Assembly (NCBI GenBank): GCA_021234155.1
Contig: JAJEKV010000169.1
Coordinates: 419,344-483,343, forward strand
Source of the DNA: Isoetes taiwanensis
Lineage: Eukaryota; Streptophyta; Lycopodiopsida; Isoetales; Isoetaceae
Length of the DNA stretch: 64,000 bases
Direction of reading: 5' to 3'
Shown here: positions 12,186 to 22,769 of the stretch, piece after piece
How the letters are laid out: the number at the start of each line of letters is the position of its first letter
Position numbering within the stretch: the stretch's first letter is position 1
The notes under the pieces: generated by a model
The model's database searches: none
Seen by the model: the letters and a program-made list of their open reading frames with translations, nothing else
What the model was told of the DNA's origin: nothing
Translations under genes and position numbers: made by a program

Positions 12186-12189
12186 CACA

Positions 12190-12796
12190 TGTCAAGGTGG
12201 CAAATTATCGACAGCAGGTTAATCCCATGCTCACGAGGGGCCCACACCACTACCTGTGCACCCATCTACCCATGAAAAAGCGCAGGGTGATTGCTTCCAT
12301 TCGATACCGGTGCACACCACCTCCGCGTGATTGAGATGGGGAGATGGATTCTCGAGCCGCGTGAGGACAGAGTCCGGCCAATCGCGTCAACGAGCCATTG
12401 AGGATGAAAGTCACGCCCTCCGGGCTGTCCGTGCGATCGAGCATATCCGGGCTCGGTATGCTCGGTTAGTTGTGCCCCAGCAGGCCTTGCATGAGCTACT
12501 GAGCACGGCCTCTGTAGGCTTGTTGGGATCGTACCTCCAGGAGGTAATGGATACGCGGACTCAGTTATGCCCCCTTGTCCGACATTAACCTCAGCTGTAC
12601 TTGTGATTATGTATATACTGTGCAGTATGTCAGCATCCTTATTGCTACTAAGGTTTTTCCCCCGAAAACCCTTCGGGGCGGGGGTTTTTTAATCCTGGTA
12701 GTAATACGCCTGCTGCTCTCTCTTTGTACTTGGGTCCCATAGGCCAGTTGGTCTCCGTGAACGATAAAATCATATTCTATTCTATTCTATTCTATT
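12190..12796 (+). mobile_element. LINE (non-LTR retrotransposon) 3' fragment
   Basis: This is the 5'-truncated 3' end of the same LINE family that lies on the minus strand at 46.4-56 kb. Frame-shifted pieces of the ORF2 C-terminus are readable: GAHHLRV, then EPREDRV, then IEDESHA, which is the degenerate zinc-ribbon tail that closes many LINE ORF2 proteins. A 3' UTR of about 190 bp follows. It carries a G+C hairpin (CCCCGAA / TTCGGGG, 12659-12677) followed by GCGGGGGTTTTTTAA, then the conserved GGGTCCCATAGGCC segment. The element ends in a (TATTC)n tail at 12773-12796. Short 3' fragments like this are usual products of aborted target-primed reverse transcription. Confidence 0.85.
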
Positions 12797-13288
12797 AAGA
12801 CGAAATCAATAGCAATAATTAGACCCAATTCTAACATCTTTCCTTTTCCTTTCATATGCCAATCCCCTTTCAAATCTTGCAAACGTGACAATGGTAGATT
12901 GATGCCTGCATTGGCCATGCTAAATCTATTCACAACCATCAACTACATGATCAAATTAAAATCATGAGTAATGCGAAATGTTGCTCTCCCCCATATCAAA
13001 AAAGGGCATATGTAACTTCAACCAACTATTGTTGCTTTCACATTGCAACGCAAATTTCTATAGATTGCTAAAGCCCAGCAATGTCTCACCATAAAATCGT
13101 TCCAGTAAAAGTTTCATAAAAACAAAAAGACCATGTACTACAACATTTTTGCAATCAATCAAAATCATATTTTTTTAGCATAATGGCTTTCTATATTTAT
13201 CAATGAATTGCTCTATATTACCTTCGCATCGTCCAAGCCACATTATTCATTCTATCCAACAAAACCACCTCTTCAAATTGCTATTAAA
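12797..13288. other. AT-rich interval, probably Helitron interior
   Basis: No gene seen. It lies directly 5' of a Helitron-like 3' terminus at 13316, so part of it may belong to that element; the 5' end (TC...) could not be located. Confidence 0.35.
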
Positions 13289-13316
13289 GCCCGGCAACGC
13301 CGGGCACCATAACTAG
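13289..13316 (+). mobile_element. Helitron 3' terminus
   Basis: A perfect 7-bp stem (GCCCGGC, loop AAC, GCCGGGC; 13289-13305) is followed after 7 nt by CTAG (13313-13316) and then T. A short G+C hairpin just before a terminal CTRR with T as the next host base is the diagnostic 3' end of plant Helitrons. These rolling-circle elements insert between A and T and make no target duplication. The start of the element upstream is not identified and no Rep/helicase coding is seen, so it is presumably non-autonomous. Confidence 0.7.
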
Positions 13317-16300
13317 TAAGTGATTAATTTCAAATTATTATGAGAATTTTGCAATTTACGAACTCTTTAAAATATTAAAAAAAGTGTTTTAGGTTGAAAT
13401 AATTAAACAGTAAAGTTCATGTAACATTTTTTTGAATAGTTTAGTATGAATGAAAAAAAATTACATTACAAATTAATCGATAATAAGCTATTCAAATTTT
13501 TGTTAACTAATTGCAACCTCGAACTTTCTTTAAATTTTTTGAAAAATAAACATTTTGATCATATATGTTTTTTCTTATATAAAAAATTAATTTTAAATAG
13601 ATTAATAAGAGATTAGGCTATAAAGCAATTTCATACTTTAGTAACCCACATACTTTTGAGTTAAAGATAAATTGCTAATATTATTGAAATCAACAAGAGT
13701 AAAAAGAAAAAACTTATAAAGTTATCATGGTATCCTTAAAATATATCTATTAGATTTGAATAAGTCTACATTTTGTTAAATATGTCATATTAAAGGAGGT
13801 TTCTTCCAGCCTCTAAAGCCGAAGGTTGCCCCTGTCCCCTCAACCATTTCCAGAGTGGTGATAAAATCCTATAGGGCTAGGAGATAATGATGTTGCATTT
13901 GAGTTCTTATAGTGGTTGTTTTAACAACTCGATTGAATGTGGCTGTCACCTCCACAGCTTTTGCTTGAAGCTGTATAGTCACATCAAGAGCTTGCTCAAA
14001 GCACTCTCGGTCCTGGGACATGATGTACAAGGTGCAAGCTCTCTTAAACTTGCCTTAGACATCAAAGCTCCTATAGTTGATAAGCAGACTATTGTTTCCT
14101 TTTTAAGAATCTTGCCCAATCATATGCAAATAAATTACTTCTGGAAATACCTTAGAATAAACTTTTTAATAAAGTAAATTCCATACAAACTGGAGAAACA
14201 ATTCAATAAATGTTGGAAAACATAAAATATTCAACAGTTGAAAGCCCAGAAACTCAAACCAGGCTTTAATTTTGCTATTTTCTATGTCAAATCTTGACCA
14301 AACATGTGCAAATCATATCCTTCTGGAAAGATCTCAAAACAACTTTCTAATGCTATAAAGTTCACTAAAAATAGAGCTCTAGTTTAATAGTTTTGAAGAA
14401 AACTAATCCGGTGCTGGATAAATAAAAAGCTAGAAGCCATATAACCAGGCTGAAAATCTATTATTTTTGCTCAAAAATCTTGGTCGCTCTCGAAAGGGAT
14501 GCATTGGCCTGCACTATTTATCTATTGATTGTTATTATATATGATAATAATTTATGGTCGGTCCAAGAGTAGCAAATTTTGAATACGTAACTTATTCTGC
14601 AATTTCTACAGCTCAAAATAAGCAATGAAATCGGTCACCAAGTTGTGGATAGTGAACATATAAAAGGGAACTACTTATGAGATATTATGATGCTAAGATG
14701 AACGGTGAGTCCCCCCCCTTCCCTCCCTTTTTTTTAAATAGATCATGCCATGTTCCAATATTGATAGAATTCATGTAAAGCTTTAAGAAACTTCCCCGTA
14801 TACCTCTCTTAACTATTGTCAAATTTGATATTTAGTCAATACCGTCGTCTTTTCAAGGATATCCACTTCAAAATTTATTAAGTCACTTTTTTAAATTAAT
14901 GATGACGATATGGAATTATAATATCAATGGGAAGTTGTACTTATGGAAAACCCTACAACACGTCCAGGTGGGTCTTGCCCCACCACTGCTATTGTCTATG
15001 CAAATTGTGTGGTGTATTAGTATTTAATACAGGTCAACACATCATGATGTATTCAATATTCAATCTGTTTGTAATAAGACGAAACTACAAAAATGCCATT
15101 GATATTTCACCCTTTGAAAAATAAATGCATGTCTTCAATAGGCCTAACACCACATCTTCATAAATAGTTTCTTTTTATATGTCGTGACTTCCAATCGTAT
15201 TTTGTATTAGCTTCCTAAATCGAATAAAGTCTCGCTCACCATACCTATACTTCTTATAATGAGGACAATATAGAAGTTGGATATGGGTTTTTGTTTGGCG
15301 TGCAAATTCGTGAGGCCACATGTCTAACCTCTACATCGTGAAATGGAAACAGTGATGGCCATTCTGCTTAACAGGTCATGAGCCGGTAAATTTTAAGGTT
15401 GAGTTAGATTTTGGTTCGTCTAGGCTTCCATTTTGCACCACAAGAGCCTTCCATAGTTCTTCTATTAACTTCGCTCTTAGGTAGCTCACTGGATGGATCA
15501 ACTTTTCAATGAATCAGGGATTGGTCTGAAGCCTTCCACCAGATGTGAAGCCCTTACCGGATCCTCTACAATCTTTGCAACATTTCAAATTGCAAAATAA
15601 AAACCCCGTGATCTTGCAGCATCTCAAGAGTGCTAAAAGAACTCTTGTATCTTCACAAAAATCCTCTGATTTTCGCTCCCCTCCCCACGCAACCTCTATA
15701 TTGTAAAGGAATGGCATTTGGTCTGCCATTCCTTTATACATCGTCTTGGATATAGCAATTAAGTTTTTTTTGTTGTATGACTAAAACTACATTTTTAGCA
15801 TCAATTTGAGATATTCTTCAAGGTTTGAGAATGAGATGGGTTCCAAAACATAAGACTTTTGGCTATGCAAGATTTGATTTGATGTACTTCCAGACTCTAT
15901 TGAGATGAGAGGGCAAAACATCTTATGCTTTCAATGTCCAATATCAATGTCAAACGTATATTTCTTATTAAAAAATATTCATCAACACGTCGACAAATTA
16001 TTGGGGTGATTCTACAATAGTTAGGCCTTGTTAATTTCGAGTCAAATACTAAAACCACATGAATGAAATGAACTAACACTTGCTAAGGATGCCATTTCAG
16101 CTTTTAGTTAGTATCCATGCATGCCATATGTGGCCATTGCGGCCTTATAGATGTTCAGTTGCAATGATTATTGCCTATAATCTCTTCCTCTAAACGGTGG
16201 CTCTTATATTTAGTTAGTTAGGAGGAGGAGGAGGAGGAGGAATTTTTAAGTCATGCCATTTGGCAGCAACGCTTAAAATATGATGCACACACCATTCTAG

Positions 16301-16320
16301 CATTGCTTAATTATGTAATT
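13317..16320. other. AT-rich gene-free interval
   Basis: Low-complexity AT-rich DNA without a recognisable gene; the 96-aa ORF at 13887-14177 has no known motif. It contains the second copy of the dispersed repeat (13671-13796) and an (AGG)n microsatellite at 16221-16240. Confidence 0.45.
13671..13796 (-). repeat. Dispersed repeat, copy 2
   Basis: Reverse-complement partner of 7211-7342, matching over about 125 bp with a handful of substitutions and one-base indels. See copy 1 for interpretation. Confidence 0.7.
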
Positions 16321-16425
16321 GTTGGGTCCTGCCCCCAACCACCTTACATTGAATGCGACTCTGGGAGGTCTCGAACCATATTTGTTCTAGAACTAGTGTG
16401 TTACCACTAGACTAAATGTCCAGGT
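16320..16425 (-). repeat. tRNA-derived SINE-like unit
   Basis: Read on the minus strand, the sequence TAGTCTAGTGGTAA (16401-16414) fits the Pol III A box. GGTTCGAGACC (16367-16377) fits the B box exactly, at tRNA-like spacing. The flanks do not close an acceptor stem and there is no credible anticodon stem, so this is not a functional tRNA. A tRNA-derived SINE, or a decayed tRNA gene, is the best reading. No second copy is in the window to define its length. Confidence 0.5.
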
Positions 16426-16429
16426 GCAT

Positions 16430-18065
16430 TTCGACAATGAGGTATGTATATTGATCACTGTTTAATGCTTGTAGATATTTCAAGATCTTAGTGCTACAAC
16501 TGGTTTCATTTTGGTTGATTTGTTAATAGAATGGTTCTTACGAAAAAGACAATGATGATGATAAATGACGATGATTTTTACGACTACTAGAGACGACTCA
16601 TATTATGAGGCAGGTAACCACACCAACAAATGTATTCCATTTGCATATTCTCGTCTAAATCATTGCCAAAATTAATGGTGAGAAGCTTTTTTCTAAAGTC
16701 ATCCTCTACTATTGTAGAGCAGACACACGTGCGTAAAGATATATGATACCTACTTCATGGGTTTAGGCCCGATAAATTTACTATAGATCACTTGATCACA
16801 TTAGGCTATGATGGCCTTGGTAAAAAAGTACTCAAAAATCCCTATTTGCTTGCTTTGTGGGAGTTACAAAAGCCATTCGAGTTGGCAAGATATGCAAAAG
16901 ATAAGTAGAGGATAGGAGTAGATGGATGGATGGATGGAGTTTGTAACTTCCACGAGAAGCTGAATCTTATGGGGCACACATCCAGATGGAACCTACCCCC
17001 ACCACTGTACATGGCTGAAGTGTGTCCTTCCCCCAAAGTTTATAATGATCATGGCCATTTTCACAATGAGATATGTGTTTTCGAGATTCTCTCTCTATTC
17101 TTCTCCTCTCGCTATATTATTTCTATTCTCTCTCTATTCTCCTCTCTCTTTATACTATTTCCATTCTCTATTAACCTCTCGCGCTCTATATACTCTTTGG
17201 CACTCATGATGGAACCCCATTGTCGTTAGCACGTTTTTTATCATAATTGGAATCTAGAACTTTGTTCAGATGAAATTTGTTGCGTTGGAAAGCTTGGGCA
17301 TCTTTCTATGGGTATGTGATTTGTATATGTTTGAATAAAATTTCCATAGCAAAACAACAGATTTTGGCATGCACCTCCTCTTCCAGGTTGATATTACATT
17401 TTTATTCATTGTGACATTGTTTTTCCTTAGAGCTCTTTCCCAGGATGTTTGATTTTGAGCAAACATAGCACGATTTTTAGCCTGGTTATAGGGTTTCTAG
17501 CTTTTTTTTTATCCAGCACTGCATACTTTTCTTCAAAACTATGTAGAGCTTTATTCTGAGTGAACTTGACAAGGAAAATGGCAAAATTACAGTCTGGTTT
17601 TACGGTTTCTAGGCTTTCCATGGTTGAATATTATATGTTTTCTAATATCTAATGAATTGTTTCATTTACTTTGTTGAAAAGTCTATTCTGAGGTATTTCT
17701 AGGAGTTTTTCATTTGCATATGGATGGGCAAGATTTGTAAAAAGAAAACCGATGCCAAGCATTGTGTTCATTAAGTCTTAGCTTTTATCAGTGCCGACAA
17801 GCAATCTTTTTTACGTCATTGACAACTCCTGGATCTTAAGATTTTGTTAAATTTTCGGCAGATATCTGTCAGACATCTAGGAATTGGAGAATCCTATAAA
17901 CACGACATCCACATACGATCTTATAATAGCTGCTGCTTTTGGCACAAGGATTGGTACTTGGCATAATAATCCTTTGCTAAAACTACTTTGTCCTTGTACA
18001 TCTATCAATAATAAATTTGTCAACGGCTGGATTATAAGAGGGTGGTTGGTTGCCTCTTCCCCTTT
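16430..18065. other. Gene-free interval
   Basis: No gene recognised. It contains a (GGAT)n microsatellite at 16921-16938 and a pyrimidine-rich stretch (TCTCTCTATTC repeats) at 17088-17200. Confidence 0.45.
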
Positions 18066-18070
18066 CGTTA

Positions 18071-18180
18071 GGGGTAATGTTCGGGCGTAGGCCATTATGC
18101 GGGGTAAGGCCACCTGGCGAGCCCGTTAGGGCGAGCCAGTGGCCGCACCCCGCGTAATGGCCTACGCCCTAACATTCCCC
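18071..18180. repeat. 110-bp G+C-rich near-perfect hairpin
   Basis: The left arm (18071-18118) and right arm (18135-18180) are inverted copies; GGCGTAGGCCATTA pairs with TAATGGCCTACGCC. The 16-bp centre itself can pair (GCCC GTTA GGGC). Differences between arms are limited to a few bases. It stands out in G+C content from its surroundings. It could be a foldback element, a miRNA-like precursor or a palindromic insertion scar. A further unpaired copy of the GTTAGGGGTAGGCC motif follows at about 18189-18202. Confidence 0.8.
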
Positions 18181-18700
18181 GTCGAAATGTTAGGGGTAGG
18201 CCACATTTCGCACGTGTGGCCACATTTTGGACAGTCTTGACATTTCCGGCTATGGCGAGGTCGGCTATGGCGGTCCGTTAGCCGCTTGGCTTCCTTGTCC
18301 ACTTTTTTGCTTGCTGCATCGTCTTATTGTGTGTTGCGGACTTTCTGGTGTTGATTTTGGCGCTGGAGCCTCGATTTTGGAGCATTTTCAGTGGCGCCTG
18401 CATCTTTTGTGTTGATTCAGCATTTTCTGACAGTATTTTCACAGGTTTAGCATGATTATCTTTCGATTTTGATGATTATCTTTCGATTTTGGCATGATTT
18501 TTGTGAAATGCATGCGTCCTAACATGTTTTTCTTGCAGATTTCGTCGGTTGGAGGTACATGCAACAGTGGAGCATCATTTCTTGCGAAAGATCTTGATAT
18601 CTTGGCGAAATCTTCAGGTAAAATCACGACTTCTTGTTATTTTTGCATGTTTCTACGAAAATATGACTCATCCGTGTGCTTTTTTTACAGTTGTGTCGGT
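18181..18700. other. Interval between hairpin and hAT copy A
   Basis: No gene family recognised. A 24-bp unit containing GATTATCTTTCGATTTTG is tandemly doubled at about 18452-18491. The last 8 bases (GTGTCGGT, 18693-18700) are the left target duplication of hAT copy A. Confidence 0.5.
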
Positions 18701-20296
18701 CAGTGATGATTTTAGGGGCGAATTTTCGCAAATAAGCGAAATTTTTGAATTTTAAAAAAAAAAGCCACGATGGTTGAGTAGGTCACGTTCATAAATTTTT
18801 TTTTTTTTTAGCCGAATTTTTTTTGAGGTCGGTTCCCGCTCGTGCAATATTCGCCAGACAGTCTTGAGTTCGGGAGGAAGTTTTTCGCCCTCCATTTTAT
18901 ACGATTTCTTTCTGTTTTCCATTTGTTCGCCAGGTTAGAGATGCTTCAATGGGCATGGTCATTTCATAGCCATAGCATGCCAATTCATGTCAACATTAAT
19001 TTTTTCTATATCATCTTTGCAAATTTTGGACTGAAAGCATTTCTTGGACATCAATTTCACAGCTTTGATTATTAGAGGAGACAATTTACTTAAACTGCTT
19101 TGAGATTCAAGGCTTGTGTAGGTGAGAATTGTTATTTGGTATTGAAATACCATAAACTTCTGATTGCATGTCATTTTTCTAATTTTTTGCAGCCCAGCCT
19201 ATTGGTTGCAATCGAGTGTTGAGAGAACGTGATTCAAGTACCAAGTAATCAAATTATATTCTTTTATTCTTTATTACAATTTAGATTATCTTTTCCACCT
19301 TTATGAGCAGTGTGGAAGGCTTTTGGAGGAGGTTTCAGCAGATCTATAAAGAGAGAGGTGAAAAGTAACCCAACAAAGGTAATAACATAGTATCAGCTAA
19401 TTATGAAGTTCTTATAAGATTTCTTCCATCCTTTATGTGTAAGCACTTGATCTTTAGCCCTTATGTGTTTAAAATTCCAGAAAATTATGTTTTTCGGTTT
19501 TACTACAATCCTAGCATGATATTTCACATCCCATAGGCTGCCTATAGAATACCAACTTACCATAACCTTGTGTAGGGGCCAAAGGAAGAGAACTGCTAGA
19601 CGCATTGTTCAGACGCATTGTTCGTAGTCTATGCTTTTGGATTCTGGTATTCTGGATTATCTATGAAATATAGAGCTGCATTGGTAGGAACATATGAAGC
19701 CTCCTAAGGAACAGGCATGCAGGAATGCTTTTTTGAGAGGTATGCAACAACCAACATGGCTGAACAATCATCATAGGTGTTAGCAATGGTATTATAGCAT
19801 ATACTGCATTTCTAATTCTTGCACAGATCTGTAGCCGAGAGCCATAAAAGAAACAATAATGTTATGAGTTAAATTCTCTTTGTATTATAAAATGATTTGC
19901 TTTTTCCATCAAAAACACAAAAGGTTTTAATGACCTGAGAACTGTGCTATCTAAGTCATCCCATAAAACCACCTTTAGAGGAGAAAAGCGCAGTTTTTTT
20001 GTCATCAAAATTTCTGTAAAGACAATTGGAAAATCTGGATAATCTAGATCATATTTGGACAATTGTATCAATTACTAGATGTGGCAGGTTATCATACTTT
20101 ATTTATGTTTTGCAAGGTAAAGGGCTACCTTTTAGGTTAGTTGCCGTTATATATGACCGCATGCCTCATATATTTTGTAGTTATCAAGAAGCTGTATGTA
20201 TTCAGCTATGCATGTGACTATATGTCTATACATGCACTAGTACAATGATTTGCTTTTGGAAAATGGTTGTTCTCTCATATGATTAACCTTTTGTAG

Positions 20297-20478
20297 GTGA
20301 AAGAGATTGCCGGGTCCTTTCGATGGGCACCATTTCTTCCAAATCTGATACTCTTTTAACAGTTCTCTTGCTCCTCTCCAAGTACCAAATAAAGAACATT
20401 CCGGTGGTGGGTCTTCCATTGATGTCAACAGATAAAGTAATAAAGGTAGAAGACGAGGAACTGAATCTTAACTGTTGA
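20297..20478 (+). pseudogene. Captured CBS-domain exon in hAT copy A (SnRK1-gamma-like), frameshifted
   Basis: The exon opens after TTGTAG with VKEIAGSFRWAPFLP. It contains SDTLLTVLLLLSKYQIKNI followed by PVVGLPLMSTDKVIKV. The F-x-P-F-L-P-V...D-T-L-L...L-L-L-L-S-K-Y...I-P-V-V pattern is the CBS (Bateman) domain of plant SnRK1-gamma/KING1-like proteins, which bind adenylates and regulate the SnRK1 energy-sensing kinase. About 45 residues normally lying between the I-P-V-V strand and G-L-P-x-M-S are missing, so the capture was spliced or deleted. Relative to copy B, a 7-bp deletion after TTTCTTCC breaks the frame here. The exon ends with a TGA at 20476-20478 before the next splice acceptor. A host gene for this protein is not in the window. 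Confidence 0.75.
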
Positions 20479-20543
20479 TGTTTGTGTAAATATGTGCACT
20501 TGAAAAATGCAATAATATGTCTTTGCTAACTATCCAAAAGCAG

Positions 20544-21827
20544 GTAGAGGATGAACAATTATTGCTGAATGCATTCGAATTGATGAAGGAACAATCCACA
20601 AGAAAAGAGGGAGAGAAAGCGTTACAATTGCTTGAAGAACTCACTGACATCGAAACTTTATTGACGTTAGCAGGTTAGTAAAAGGCCATTACATTGCTTT
20701 TGATTCAATGTTGCTATTGCTGCTACTAATTACCATATCTAATAGGGCTGTTACCAATGTTGAAAGAAATGAGCATATTATCAAAGTTGGCACAATCTAG
20801 AACTTATATATTTCTAATATTCTAGGGTTCGAAAGTTGGTTTTGCACAAATATAGATTGTTTGTACACATGTACTTTGAGTGTGTCATATAATAAGGATA
20901 AGTTTCCTTCTTGGCATAAGTTGATTCAAATAGAAGGGGAAAACAGTACAAGCTTTCTTACATACAACTGCAAGGGATTTCTTTGTATTAAGGCGCATTC
21001 AAGACTTGTGAAGGTAAGAATTGCTATTGTAATTTTGAATTATTACTATGTCTTAATGTTTTTATTATTCAACAGATGTATATGACTAAACCTAGGAGAA
21101 GAGGGTGTCTTCCATGTAGAACGGGTGTCAAGATATCCGATTTTGAAGCTATCGTATCAAAGGTAACGAAAAGAACTTGGCTGAAGTTGCAAAGGCATTG
21201 GCGAAACAGATTCGCGGCGCTTTTCCAAACGATGAGCTGCTAGAAGCAATGACAATTGTGTATCCACAATTCTGGATGAATTCCCAAGTAATTGAGAAGG
21301 TACAATCTGAATTTAAACGACGGTTGCATACAATGCTAGTCCATTTTGCACGCTCCAGACCATTGAATGGTATCCAGGTAGAAGGCATATTGGATGAAGA
21401 TAAATTATTAGCACAATCACAAACCTTTGGTTCAACTATGTGGTCACATGCTGGTCAATTTACTGATAAGGAGATTGTTAAATTTGGCTGCATTACAAAG
21501 CTCTGGAACTTGCTTGGCTACAGTCAAGTGCTTCGTGAACACATGTCAGAATATTTTAAGCTTGTAGATCTATGTCAAACAATGATCCTAGGGTCTGTGG
21601 AAGACGAGAGGACCTTCAGCATTATGGGAGTCTTGAAAAACAAGGTGCGCAACAAATTAACAAAAAACTTGGATCTTTGCCTTCGTGGATACGGCTGCAA
21701 GTACGGAATTGAACAATTTCCATATGAACGTGCATTGGCAATATGGAGTTCTCAGAAAGAACGAAGAGGTAGTATGGATGAAGTTACAATGCCAGAACCT
21801 CCAAAATCATTAGGCTGGAAAGCATAA
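20544..21827 (+). pseudogene. hAT transposase C-terminal half, copy A
   Basis: Three exons with clean GT/AG borders: 20544-20673, 20746-21013 and 21076-21827. The first opens VEDEQLLLNAFELMKE, still CBS-like, and passes into LLEELTDIETLL. The second continues LLPMLKEMSILSKLAQSRT, a region typical of ZNF862-like hAT proteins. The third includes AMTIVYPQFW and then SVEDERTFSIMGVLKNKVRN, the hATC dimerisation signature with its S-x-x-E-R-x-F-S core. Relative to copy B there are an internal stop in exon 2 (around 20817) and a 2-bp insertion near 21165. From 21177 the frame is open to the TAA. The DDE catalytic N-terminal half is absent. The exons sit downstream of the CBS exon on the same strand, which suggests one chimeric transcript. 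Confidence 0.8.
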
Positions 21828-22744
21828 AGGTGAGTTTTTATCTGCAAATGTCACCTGTAAGTGTCTTCTGTAAGTTAGTGTCGTGGGTTTTGTAAAACAT
21901 GAAGTAACATTGTTCAATGTTTCCAAGATCAAAATACTTGTACTGTATTGAAAATGAATTTATTAAGTTTGGATATTTGCTTTGGACCAGGTCGAAAACA
22001 TATGCATGTTTCTGTTTCATATGCTGCATAAGAAATCCAGAATACTTTCTCTGAAGAAGCAGTGGAATCAGTAGGGCTATCATCAGACTTATATTGAGCC
22101 TTGGAGGAGATATGAATCGGCCGTGTAAAGCTTTCCAAAGCTTTCCAAGATGGACGTAAAGAATCTGCCGAAAACACTGTTCATGCTTTTTCGGGCTTTT
22201 TCGGCACTGTTCATGGGAATAGCTATGATTTTATTTCAAATGATGATAGGTTATAAACATTGTCTAGCTTTCCTTATCAAATTAAATAGTTACATTTGTT
22301 TTGTGAAGACTTAATAAACCTTGTGTCTAGCTATACTCGAAACCTTCATTGTGTTCATTCGATATACTTCAAATGAATTCACTAGATAGTCCATGTTATG
22401 TCTTCGAAATTTGCCGTTTGGTACCACATTTCATAAAACCAAATAACGTAAAGTTTGTGTCATTTGGTGTGTTCGAAATAACACACCTTTTAAATTTGTA
22501 TTTTATGGTTCCTTTTCATTTGTATTTTATGGTACTTCAAAGTTAAATGCCTTGATATAATAAACCTTGCCTTATAGAAATTTCGCCTTTGAGCATTATA
22601 TAAGTCCATTAAAAATAAAAAATTATCGCCATCTACATTATATAAACCTTGCAATGGGTTAAACGTATCGCCTTGTAAAAAAAAATTAGTCCTAAACAAA
22701 TCGCCAATATAAATATAACCAGAAGGCTATACAAGGTATCACTG

Positions 22745-22752
22745 GTGTCGGT
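22745..22752. repeat. Right target-site duplication of hAT copy A
   Basis: GTGTCGGT, identical to 18693-18700, directly after the terminal CACTG of the element. Confidence 0.92.
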
Positions 22753-22769
22753 TGGAGTAACATGCAAGG

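Larger units (their letters stand above)
18701..22744 (+). mobile_element. hAT-superfamily transposon, copy A, with captured CBS exons
   Basis: The element spans 4044 bp. It begins CAGTGATGATTTTAG and ends ATCACTG, and is flanked by identical 8-bp duplications GTGTCGGT (18693-18700 and 22745-22752). Short CAGTG-type termini and 8-bp target duplications define the hAT superfamily. Copy B (50229-54283) matches along the whole length. Copy B keeps CTAAAATCATCACTG at its right end, so copy A has lost about 10 bp of the right inverted repeat. The interior holds, in order, about 1.6 kb of unassigned sequence, CBS-domain exons and the C-terminal exons of a hAT transposase, all on the plus strand. 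No N-terminal transposase half is visible, so the element is probably non-autonomous or depends on a relative. Confidence 0.92.

Noticed and set aside
16367-16414. Functional tRNA gene on the minus strand
   Set aside because: A and B boxes fit, but the acceptor stem does not pair and no anticodon arm forms.
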